Positions 1 through 5,882 of a DNA stretch of 14,859 nt are shown in pieces. The DNA lies in the NCBI GenBank assembly GCA_948902155.1, contig CAQVQZ010000031.1:1-14859 (forward strand), in the 5' to 3' direction. Numbering within the stretch: position 1 is the first letter of the stretch; each line of letters starts with the position of its first letter. The notes beneath the pieces are model-generated. The model was given only the letters and a program-made list of their open reading frames with translations. It was not told the origin of the DNA and ran no database searches. The position numbers and the translations under genes were made by a program. The DNA is from an uncultured Oscillibacter sp. (lineage in GTDB: Bacteria > Bacillota_A > Clostridia > Oscillospirales > Oscillospiraceae).

Positions 1-7
1 CCTTTGT

Positions 8-298
8 TTATTTCGCTCTCACTGTTGATGCACTTATGTGAACACCACCTAGGATAGCGTCACGCAGGTGGCAGGGCGAGAGCTGGTGTCTGTTGAACGT
101 GCCTACCATGCGCAGTGCCAGGTCACGGTCTGGCGTCACGTCCGGGACGACCTCCACGATGTCACGTGCAAAGCAGTCGTAGGCTGCGATGTCATAACTG
201 ACATACGTGCCGGTCTCCCGGGCGTATCTTATTTTGGGCATCATGATGTATTGCGTCTGGTCCTGCATCATGCCGGACATGGTTTCCGCATCTTGCAT
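8..298 (-). CDS. DUF6514-like small hypothetical protein
   Basis: A complete 96-residue cytoplasmic protein with no signal peptide or membrane segment. From about residue 30 it reads like the DUF6514 family of Clostridia: a YDIAAYD segment, then VPDVTPDRDLAL, and a C-terminal block with QLSPCHLRDAI. In that family the middle part alternates hydrophobic and acidic residues and the end carries the 'LSP.HL.D' motif. The match rests on remembered family features, not on a search, and the family has no established function. The start at 298 is supported by GAGGAGG on the minus strand, 8 nt upstream. That ribosome binding site lies in the 3' arm of a perfect hairpin (307-336), so translation may be controlled. 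The N-terminal 25 residues are rich in Met and Gln (MQDAETMSGMMQDQTQY) and look unstructured. The gene is divergent from the GerQ-like gene. The stop codon lies 8 bp from the window edge, so its terminator is not visible. Confidence 0.75.
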   Translation of the reverse strand: MQDAETMSGMMQDQTQYIMMPKIRYARETGTYVSYDIAAYDCFARDIVEVVPDVTPDRDLALRMVGTFNRHQLSPCHLRDAILGGVHISASTVRAK

Positions 299-306
299 TT
301 TTGATT

Positions 307-336
307 CCTCCTCAAAATTTTATCGTTTTGAGGAGG
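307..336 (-). promoter_or_regulatory. Hairpin sequestering the RBS of the DUF6514-like gene
   Basis: CCTCCTCAAAA (307-317) and TTTTGAGGAGG (326-336) are a perfect 11-bp inverted repeat around an 8-nt loop. In the minus-strand mRNA the 3' arm contains GAGGAGG, the only ribosome binding site for the start at 298, and the 5' arm is an exact anti-Shine-Dalgarno copy. The folded form would block 30S binding. This is the geometry of RNA thermometers, of some protein-bound translational operators and of riboswitch expression platforms. I see no obvious ligand-binding aptamer. The pairing is seen directly; the regulatory role is inferred. Confidence 0.6.
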
Positions 337-370
337 GTAGGGGGGCCGCGGCTCCTATACGGCGGGCCAT

Positions 371-397
371 GGACTCTGCACTCCAGAGTCCGTTTTT
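371..397 (+). terminator. Rho-independent terminator-like hairpin without an upstream plus-strand gene
   Basis: GGACTCTG (371-378), loop CACTC, CAGAGTCC (384-391), then G and five T. This is a perfect 8-bp stem with a T-tract, so it is oriented to end plus-strand transcription. No credible plus-strand gene lies upstream in the window; the plus-strand reading frames at 68-304 and 207-422 look like shadows. It may end a short RNA antisense to the leader of the DUF6514-like gene. Alternatively it may simply block readthrough into the GerQ-like gene from outside. On the minus strand the same stem would be a leader hairpin without a T-tract. Confidence 0.5.
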
Positions 398-422
398 CAG
401 CTGCATTTTCAATACTACATAA

Positions 423-452
423 TTTATATTCTTCTACCGATGCATACTACAA
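423..452. promoter_or_regulatory. Candidate divergent promoter region (minus: DUF6514-like; plus: GerQ-like)
   Basis: This AT-rich stretch differs from the GC-rich surroundings. On the minus strand, TTGTAG (447-452) and TATAAA (423-428) are 18 bp apart and could serve the DUF6514-like gene through a leader of about 120 nt. On the plus strand, CATACTAC (443-450) resembles the -10 element of sporulation sigma factors; CATACTA fits the sigma F/G type and partly the sigma E type. It lies just before the ribosome binding site of the GerQ-like gene. An ATATT at 426-430 could be a sigma E -35, but the 12-bp gap to CATAC is shorter than usual. No -35 is convincing, so the sigma factor cannot be assigned from sequence. 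Confidence 0.3.
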
Positions 453-471
453 AACCTGAGAGGTGTTCATA

Positions 472-1095
472 ATGCCCAACACACAATATCCCACCCGACC
501 CATGATGGACTGGTCCTCCGAGATCAGCGCCGCCCAGCCTGCGGCCCACGCCTCGTCCACCACCTCCACCACCACGACCACCACGGCCTCCGCCTCGGCG
601 TCCCCCCATGCCGCCGCAGCCCCCCAGACCACCACGACCACTACCAACACCAACACATCCGCCACGGCTTCCGGCGCTCCGGCCCCCAGCGCCCCGCCCC
701 CCGCGCTCTACCGTTCCGCGCCTTATTACGCCCCCCGGAACGAGTTCACCGGCAGTACCGGCACCCTGGACCTGGAGACCCACCAGCCCATCGAGGTCAT
801 CGAGGCCCCAGCGGACATGAACGAGGCGTTTCTGGGCTCTCTGAAGGCCATGCTCCTGCGCAACCGCGGGAACTTCGTCACGGCCACATTCCTCATCGGC
901 ACCCAGGGCACCACCGCCTGGGAAGGCATCCTCCACGACGTGGGCAATGATTACGTCATCATCTACCAGCCCGGCCGGGAGCGTTATATCGCCTGCGACA
1001 TCTACTCCTTGAAATATATCGAGTTCTACGACACCAAGCAGCGGGACATGTGCGAGCGCATGCTCCGTCAGAACGGCGTAAATTCCTATTATTGA
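472..1095 (+). CDS. GerQ-like spore coat/cortex-associated protein
   Basis: A 207-residue protein. The C-terminal part (about 117-187) matches the GerQ (YwdL) domain of Bacillus: MLLRNRGNFVTATFLIG, then a Trp-Glu-Gly turn, then a beta-rich block with DYVIIYQPG and KYIEFYD. In B. subtilis GerQ is a spore protein needed for normal function of the cortex-lytic enzyme CwlJ, and it is cross-linked by transglutaminase. The first 80 residues are low complexity, rich in Thr, Ser, Ala and Pro with runs of six Thr, and replace the Gln-rich N-terminus of the Bacillus protein. The first lysine is residue 125, so the N-terminal lysines used for cross-linking in Bacillus are absent. An upstream in-frame GTG at 463 overlaps the ribosome binding site GAGAGG (458-463). 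The ATG at 472, 8 nt after that site, is therefore the start. It was identified by motif recognition; the exact role in this organism is inferred. Confidence 0.7.
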   Translation: MPNTQYPTRPMMDWSSEISAAQPAAHASSTTSTTTTTTASASASPHAAAAPQTTTTTTNTNTSATASGAPAPSAPPPALYRSAPYYAPRNEFTGSTGTLDLETHQPIEVIEAPADMNEAFLGSLKAMLLRNRGNFVTATFLIGTQGTTAWEGILHDVGNDYVIIYQPGRERYIACDIYSLKYIEFYDTKQRDMCERMLRQNGVNSYY

Positions 1096-1144
1096 CCCCT
1101 GCGCCGCTCCGGCTCCCTGGGCAAAGTTGCTCCATGAAAGGCCC

Positions 1145-1179
1145 TCCCTTCCTGAGGCGCATATCTGCGGCGGAAGGGG
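1145..1179. other. Imperfect hairpin downstream of the GerQ-like gene
   Basis: CCCTTCC (1146-1152) pairs with GGAAGGG (1172-1178), and inside it CGCA (1158-1161) pairs with TGCG (1166-1169) around TATC. No T-tract follows on either strand, so it is not a typical intrinsic terminator, though it may cap the 3' end of the upstream mRNA. The rest of 1096-1251 shows nothing I can name. Confidence 0.25.
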
Positions 1180-1251
1180 AAGCAAAAAGACAACCGGCAC
1201 GCGCGGAACAAGGATGGTCTTTTTCGCCAAAAACCGTTTTCCTGGTTGTAT

Positions 1252-1279
1252 TTGCCTCCGGCATGTGATAAACTATAAC
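1252..1279 (+). promoter_or_regulatory. Candidate sigma A promoter for the ddl-murF run
   Basis: TTGCCT (1252-1257) and TATAAC (1274-1279) are separated by 16 bp, in an AT-rich dip just upstream of ddl. The -10 matches the consensus at five of six positions and the -35 at four of six. Transcription would start near 1286 and give a leader of about 38 nt. An alternative pairing, TTGTAT (1246) with GATAAA (1267), is also possible. Confidence 0.4.
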
Positions 1280-1323
1280 AGATTGTAATAGTCTAGTGTT
1301 ATCCCAACCTTGGAGGAACCTGC

Positions 1324-2376
1324 ATGAAGATCATCGTACTGGCCGGGGGGCTGTCCCCGGAGCGGGCCGTGTCCCTGGTCACGGGGACCGGCATCTGCCG
1401 GGCCCTGCGCCGCCGGGGCCACCGCGCCATTTTAATCGACCTCTTCCTGGGCCTGGAGGACCTCCCCCAGGACCCGGATACCCTCTTCGACGCGCCGGAC
1501 GGCCTCTGTCCCGACGCCCGCATCGAAGCCGCCGCCCCGGACCTGGAGGCGGTCCGCCGCAGCCGGAAGGACCAGAGTCCCCGGGTCTTCGGGCCCCACG
1601 TGCTGGAGCTGTGCCAGATGGCGGACCTGGTGTTCCTGGGCCTCCACGGCCGGGACGGCGAGGACGGCCGGGTTCAGGCCCTGCTGGACCTGCTGGGCGT
1701 GCCCTACACCGGCGCGGGCTATCTGGCCTCCGGCATTGCCATGGACAAAGCCGTCAGCAAGCGGGTGATGGAGGCTGCGGGCATCCCCACCCCGGAGTGG
1801 AAGCCCCTGGACTACGGCCCGGAGGACGTGGACCGTCTGGCGGAGACCCTGCCCGTGCCCTGCGTCGTGAAGACCGCCACCGGAGGCTCCTCTCTGGGGG
1901 TGTTCCTGCCGGAGAACCGGGAGGAGCTGCGGGACGCCCTGGTGAAGGTCCGCCAGTACGGCGGGCAGATTTTCTGGGAAAAGCGCATCGTGGGCCGGGA
2001 GCTGACCGTGGCGGTGCTGGGGGACCGGGCCCTGCCCGCCGTGGAAACAGTGCCCGCTGGGAAGGAATTTGACTATGCCGCCAAGTACCAGAAGGGCGCG
2101 GCGCTGGAGACCTGCCCCGCCCATCTGACGGAAGAGGAAGCCCGCGCCGCCGGGGATTTGGCCCTGGCGGTCCACAGGGCCCTGGGGCTGGAGGTCTATT
2201 CCCGGACGGACATGATTCTGGATGAGGCGGGCCGGCTCTGGTGCCTGGAGGCCAACTCCCTGCCGGGGATGACGCCCACCAGCTTCGTCCCCCAGGAAGC
2301 CGCCGCCGTGGGCATGAGCTACGACGACCTCTGCGAGAAGATCGCCCGCCTCTCCCTCAACTTAAAACGCCGGTAG
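1324..2376 (+). CDS. ddl: D-alanine--D-alanine ligase
   Basis: ATP-dependent ligase that joins two D-alanines in the cytoplasm to make the dipeptide at the end of the peptidoglycan stem peptide. At 350 residues it is normal for the family. Landmarks of the ATP-grasp fold are visible: an N-terminal substrate motif (VLAGGLSPER, 5-14), LHGRDGEDG (107-115), the ATP-binding PCVVKTATGGSSLGV (179-193), YSRTDM (292-297) with a metal-ligand Asp, and EANSLPGMTPTS (309-320) with further metal and D-Ala contacts. The omega loop carries Lys254-Tyr255 (AAKYQKG). A Tyr here is typical of enzymes that make D-Ala-D-Ala, whereas D-Ala-D-Lac ligases of vancomycin-resistant strains lack it. A vancomycin-sensitive type of precursor is therefore predicted. 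The start is fixed by GGAGG just upstream of 1324. Its product feeds MurF, encoded next. The stop codon lies inside a 32-nt palindrome. Confidence 0.95.
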   Translation: MKIIVLAGGLSPERAVSLVTGTGICRALRRRGHRAILIDLFLGLEDLPQDPDTLFDAPDGLCPDARIEAAAPDLEAVRRSRKDQSPRVFGPHVLELCQMADLVFLGLHGRDGEDGRVQALLDLLGVPYTGAGYLASGIAMDKAVSKRVMEAAGIPTPEWKPLDYGPEDVDRLAETLPVPCVVKTATGGSSLGVFLPENREELRDALVKVRQYGGQIFWEKRIVGRELTVAVLGDRALPAVETVPAGKEFDYAAKYQKGAALETCPAHLTEEEARAAGDLALAVHRALGLEVYSRTDMILDEAGRLWCLEANSLPGMTPTSFVPQEAAAVGMSYDDLCEKIARLSLNLKRR

Positions 2377-2405
2377 TTCCTTTTTCTCGAGAGAAAAAGG
2401 AACTA
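2374..2405. repeat. Perfect 15-bp palindrome overlapping the ddl stop codon
   Basis: TAGTTCCTTTTTCTC (2374-2388), a GA centre, then GAGAAAAAGGAACTA (2391-2405): a perfect inverted repeat that starts with the ddl stop codon. In RNA it would be a long stable stem. The T-run lies inside the 5' arm and the 3' arm is followed by A residues, so it does not have the layout of an intrinsic terminator in the plus direction. Possible roles are mRNA 3' end protection, a processing site or a dispersed extragenic palindrome. Confidence 0.55.
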
Positions 2406-2541
2406 AAAAGAGCTTTCGCGCGCTCTGATAGTCTGGTACTTATCCAAGCCGAAGCGACGGCAACGAAAGCCATACTATTTTATTACTGTATACATAAACA
2501 AGAAACACAAGCGCCCTCCGGGGCGCGAGGAGGACGATGGA
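2406..2541 (+). other. Structured AT-rich leader between ddl and murF
   Basis: This stretch is clearly less GC-rich than the genes around it and holds no gene. It contains short hairpins: AGAGC/GCTCT around 2408-2426, GCCG-AAGCGA-CGGC around 2449-2462, and GCGCCC-TCCG-GGGCGC (2511-2526), which ends directly before the murF ribosome binding site GAGGAGG (2527-2533). TATACA at 2489-2494 could be a -10 element, but no good -35 precedes it. I cannot match it to a known riboswitch or T-box class. Confidence 0.35.
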
Positions 2542-3915
2542 ATGGAGCCCATGACTGTTGGCCAGATCACTTCCGCCGTGGACGGCGTATGGCTGAACCC
2601 CAGCGAAAACGCCCCCGCCGTCACCGCGGTCTGCACCGACAGCCGTAAGCTGACCCCCGGCTGTTTGTTCCTGCCCTGGGTGGGCGAGCGCTTTGACGGA
2701 CATGATTTTATCGACGCCGCCCTGGACGGCGGCGCGGCGGGGTGCCTCTGCGCCCGCCCGCCGGAGGTCCTGCGCCCGGATAAGTTCTATATTCAGGTGA
2801 AGGACACCCGCCTGGCCCTCCGGGACCTGGCGTCCGCCTACCGGGACCAGTTTTCCATTCCCATTGTCCAGGTCACCGGAAGCGTGGGGAAAACCACCAC
2901 CAAGGAGATGATTGCCGCCGTCCTGGGGGCGAAGCTGAAGGTGTGGAAGACCCCGGAGAACTACAACAACGACGTGGGGACCCCCCTGACCCTCCTGGGC
3001 CTGACCCATGAGCATCAGGCGGCGGTGATCGAGACGGGCATGAACCACTTCGGCGAGATTGCGTATCTCACCGCCATGGTGAAGCCCGATATCGCCGTAA
3101 TTTCCAACATCGGCGACGCGCACATTGAATACCTGGGCAGCCGGGAGGGCATCTTAAAGGCCAAGTGCGAGATTTTCGAGCATTTGAAGAAGGACGGCCT
3201 GGCCGTCCTCAATGGCGACGACCCCCTGCTGGACACGGTGGCGGTTCCCTTCCGGACCGTCCGCTGCGGCAAGTCCCAGCACTGCCAGGCCCGCATCACG
3301 GACCTGATCGACCACGGCGTGGAGGGCGTCCGCTGCACCGTCGTCACGGAGAAAAACCGCTGCACTCTGGACATCCCCGCCCCCGGGGAGCACATGGCCT
3401 ACGCCGCCGCCATCGCCGCCGCCATCGGCGAGGCCCTGGGGCTGAACGCAGAGGAGATTTCCAGGGGAGCCGCGTCCTACGTCCCGGCGGGGAGCCGGAT
3501 GCGGGTCCTCCGCCTGCCGGGGGAGCGGATGATTCTGGACGACTGCTACAACGCCAACCCCCAGTCCGTGGCGGCGGCGCTGGACATCCTGGCCCGGACG
3601 GAGCGGGATAAGAAAATTGCCGTCCTGGGGGACATGGGGGAGCTGGGAGACCTGGGGAGCCGGGCGCATTACAACATCGGGGCTTTAGCGGCCATGCTGG
3701 GCATTGATTTCGTCTTCGCCATCGGCACCGGGGACCACGCCGGGCGCATCGCCGACGGCACGGCCCAGAGCGGCGGCAACGTCCTCTACTACCCCACGAA
3801 GGAGGAGGCCCTGCCGGAGCTCCACCGCCAGCTGACGCCGGGAACGGTGATGCTGGTGAAAGCCTCCCACGCCATGAAGTTTGGGCAGCTGGTGGAACAG
3901 CTGCAAGGAGTATAA
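2542..3915 (+). CDS. murF: UDP-N-acetylmuramoyl-tripeptide--D-alanyl-D-alanine ligase
   Basis: Cytoplasmic Mur ligase that adds D-Ala-D-Ala to UDP-MurNAc-tripeptide with ATP, forming the pentapeptide precursor. At 457 residues it has the usual three-domain layout: an N-terminal UDP-binding domain (about 1-105), the central ATPase domain with P-loop VTGSVGKTTTKE (111-122), NNDVGTPLT (142-150), NHFGEI (168-173) and KAKCE (206-210, including the usual carbamylated lysine region), then the C-terminal domain starting near LDDCYNANPQS (332-342) and VLGDMGELGD (361-370). The start at 2542 is preferred over the ATG at 2551 because GAGGAGG (2527-2533) lies 8 nt upstream of 2542. An ATG at 2537 is out of frame. 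The ddl-murF order is also known in Bacillus and matches the biochemical order. The ABC-F gene follows after 12 bp. Confidence 0.95.
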   Translation: MEPMTVGQITSAVDGVWLNPSENAPAVTAVCTDSRKLTPGCLFLPWVGERFDGHDFIDAALDGGAAGCLCARPPEVLRPDKFYIQVKDTRLALRDLASAYRDQFSIPIVQVTGSVGKTTTKEMIAAVLGAKLKVWKTPENYNNDVGTPLTLLGLTHEHQAAVIETGMNHFGEIAYLTAMVKPDIAVISNIGDAHIEYLGSREGILKAKCEIFEHLKKDGLAVLNGDDPLLDTVAVPFRTVRCGKSQHCQARITDLIDHGVEGVRCTVVTEKNRCTLDIPAPGEHMAYAAAIAAAIGEALGLNAEEISRGAASYVPAGSRMRVLRLPGERMILDDCYNANPQSVAAALDILARTERDKKIAVLGDMGELGDLGSRAHYNIGALAAMLGIDFVFAIGTGDHAGRIADGTAQSGGNVLYYPTKEEALPELHRQLTPGTVMLVKASHAMKFGQLVEQLQGV

Positions 3916-3927
3916 CGGAAAAGCGTC

Positions 3928-5823
3928 ATGATAGAGATACAAGTCAACTCCCTGGTCAAGTCCTTCGAGGTGGGGCGGAACGTCCTGGACGGCCTGACCT
4001 TTCAGATCGACCAGGGGGAGCGGGTGGGCCTGCTGGGCCGGAACGGCGCGGGGAAAACCACCCTCTTTCGCATCCTCACCCAGGAGCTGGAGCCGGACGA
4101 GGGCCAGGTGACCGTCGGCCAGGGGCGGCGGCTGGGACTGATTTCCCAGATTCCCGTCTACCCGGCGGGGTACACCGTGGAGGACGTGCTCCGCTCCGCC
4201 TTCCAGCGGCTGGAGGGCCTGGCGAAGGAAATGGAGTCCCTGGCGGCCCGCATGGCCCAGGGGGAGACGGACCCGGCGCTGCTGCGGCGGTACGGGTCCC
4301 TCAGCGAGCGGTTTGAGGTCTTCGGCGGCTACGACACCGACGTGGCCGTGAACAAGATTGCCAACGGCCTCTCCATCTCCCAGGAGCAGCGGGGCCAGCT
4401 CTTCGACAGCCTCTCCGGCGGGGAAAAGACCCGGGTGAATCTGGGGCGGCTCATCCTGGAGGACACGGACGTGCTGCTGCTGGACGAGCCCACCAACCAC
4501 CTGGACCTCCACGCCACCGAGTGGCTGGAGGAGTATATCCGGGGCTTCCGGGGCACCGTGGCCGTCATTTCCCACGACCGCTATTTTCTGGACCGGGTGG
4601 TTACCCGCGTCATTGAGATCGAGGACGGCAAGGCGGAGTTTTACAGCGGGAATTACAGCTTCTACGTAGTGGAGAAAGAGCGCCGCTATCAGGAGAGGCT
4701 GAAGCAATATGAGAAGGAACAGGCCAAGATTCAGCAACTGGAAAAGGCGGCGGACCAGCTCCGCCTCTGGGCTTTCCAGGGGATGGACAAGACCTATCGC
4801 CGGGCCATCAACATCGAGCGGCGCATCGAGCGCATGCGCACCACCGCCAAGCCCACCAAGGCCCGGAAGATGGACGCCCGCTTTTCCACCGCCGAGTTCC
4901 ACGGAGACGAGGTCCTGGGCATCCGGAACGTCTCCAAGTCCTACGGGGACAAGCGCCTCTTTGAGGGCATCACCCTGAAGGTCGAAGGGGGCGAGCGCAT
5001 CGCCCTCATCGGTGACAACGGCGCGGGGAAGTCCACCCTCATCAAGATGATCGTGGGGGAGCTGTACCCCGACGACGGCCGCATCAAGCTGGGGCCCCAG
5101 GCCAAGACCGCCTACCTGCCCCAGATCATCCACTTCGACCACCCGGACTGGAACCTGGTGGAGAACATGATGGGAGCCAAGCGGGGCCTCTCGGCCCAGA
5201 GCGCCCGGAACCGTCTGGCGGCCTATGATTTCCGGGGCGAGGACGTGTTCAAGCCCGTTTCCGTCCTCTCCGGCGGCGAGCAGAGCCGCCTGCGGCTGTG
5301 TATGCTGATGGATGGGGAGATCAATTTCCTCATTTTGGACGAGCCGACGAACCATCTGGACATCGCCTCCCGGGAGTGGATCGAGGAGGCGGTGGAGTCC
5401 TACGACGGGACGCTGCTGTTTGTCAGCCACGACCGCTATTTTATCAACCGTTTTGCCACCCGAATTTGGGAATTGGCTGATGATACCATCACAGATTATC
5501 CCATGGGCTTCGCCCAGTACCGCCAGGTCAAGGCCCAGGACGAGGCGGTGAAGCGGGACCCCGGCAAACCCCCGAGGGAGCGGGTGGAGCGCTCCCCCAG
5601 GGGAAACCGGGCGCAGCAGAATGCCCGGCGGCAGCTGACCATCTGCGAGCGGGACATTGCCAAGGCGGAGGAAAACATCGCCGTCCTGGAGGCGGATATG
5701 GAAGCCGCCGCCTGCGACTACGAAAAACTGACGGAGCTGACCGCTGAGCGGGAGGCCGCTCAGGCGGAGCTGGACGCGCTTTATGAGAGGTGGGAACAGC
5801 TCAGCGAAGAGGCCGGTGAATAG
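3928..5823 (+). CDS. ABC-F family ATPase (YdiF/Uup-like)
   Basis: A 631-residue protein with two ABC ATPase domains in one chain and no membrane segments, which is the ABC-F layout. Domain 1 has Walker A GRNGAGKTT (37-45), signature LSGGEKTR (162-169), Walker B LLLDEPTNHLD (183-193) and SHDRYF (215-220). Domain 2 has GDNGAGKST (362-370), LSGGEQSR (447-454), LILDEPTNHLD (468-478) and SHDRYF (500-505). The linker (about 240-325) is a charged helical segment, as in proteins that reach the ribosomal peptidyl-tRNA. After a basic Pro-rich stretch (540-565) a C-terminal coiled coil (about 565-627) follows, as in Uup and YdiF. ABC-F proteins act on ribosomes, relieving stalls or giving antibiotic protection, but sequence alone does not separate housekeeping from resistance types. 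Its location argues for housekeeping. The ribosome binding site is weak: AAGGAG (3905-3910) lies 17 nt upstream inside murF, so translational coupling to murF is likely. Confidence 0.88.
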   Translation: MIEIQVNSLVKSFEVGRNVLDGLTFQIDQGERVGLLGRNGAGKTTLFRILTQELEPDEGQVTVGQGRRLGLISQIPVYPAGYTVEDVLRSAFQRLEGLAKEMESLAARMAQGETDPALLRRYGSLSERFEVFGGYDTDVAVNKIANGLSISQEQRGQLFDSLSGGEKTRVNLGRLILEDTDVLLLDEPTNHLDLHATEWLEEYIRGFRGTVAVISHDRYFLDRVVTRVIEIEDGKAEFYSGNYSFYVVEKERRYQERLKQYEKEQAKIQQLEKAADQLRLWAFQGMDKTYRRAINIERRIERMRTTAKPTKARKMDARFSTAEFHGDEVLGIRNVSKSYGDKRLFEGITLKVEGGERIALIGDNGAGKSTLIKMIVGELYPDDGRIKLGPQAKTAYLPQIIHFDHPDWNLVENMMGAKRGLSAQSARNRLAAYDFRGEDVFKPVSVLSGGEQSRLRLCMLMDGEINFLILDEPTNHLDIASREWIEEAVESYDGTLLFVSHDRYFINRFATRIWELADDTITDYPMGFAQYRQVKAQDEAVKRDPGKPPRERVERSPRGNRAQQNARRQLTICERDIAKAEENIAVLEADMEAAACDYEKLTELTAEREAAQAELDALYERWEQLSEEAGE

Positions 5824-5840
5824 AGCCTAGAGTGAAGAGT

Positions 5841-5875
5841 GGAGATAGCGTTAGGAGATAGAAGATAGGAGATAG
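5841..5875 (+). repeat. Three near-tandem GGAGATAG repeats before the YdcF-family gene
   Basis: GGAGATAG occurs at 5841-5848, 5854-5861 and 5868-5875, at 13- and 14-bp steps. Each copy contains a Shine-Dalgarno-like GGAG. Only the last lies within reach of the GTG at 5883 (11 nt spacer). The purine-rich, AT-leaning block contrasts with the GC-rich genes on both sides and may be an expanded simple repeat. Confidence 0.5.
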
Positions 5876-5882
5876 GTAGATT

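Noticed and set aside
68..422. Two plus-strand small frames (68-304 and 207-422) opposite the DUF6514-like gene
   Set aside because: No RBS and no resemblance to known proteins; they overlap a minus-strand gene with a strong RBS.
424..1230. Long minus-strand reading frame opposite the GerQ-like gene
   Set aside because: Gly/Arg-rich composition is the mirror of the Thr/Ala/Pro-rich coding strand, there is no family resemblance, and the plus-strand gene has a clear domain and RBS.
1324..2376. Van-type D-Ala-D-Lac or D-Ala-D-Ser ligase (resistance gene)
   Set aside because: The omega loop has the Lys-Tyr of ordinary D-Ala-D-Ala ligases, the neighbour is murF, and no vanH, vanX, vanT or two-component genes are nearby.
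2374..2405. Standard intrinsic terminator after ddl
   Set aside because: The T-run is inside the 5' arm and the 3' arm is followed by A residues, so the layout does not match plus-strand termination.
3685..5430. 581-codon minus-strand frame opposite the ABC-F gene
   Set aside because: Shadow of a GC-rich gene. The plus strand has all ABC motifs; the minus translation is low-complexity Leu/Gly/Val with no domain.
3928..5823. ABC-F antibiotic resistance determinant
   Set aside because: Neither the linker nor the context points to a resistance type; it sits in a housekeeping run with a C-terminal coiled coil like YdiF/Uup. It cannot be fully excluded without phylogeny.
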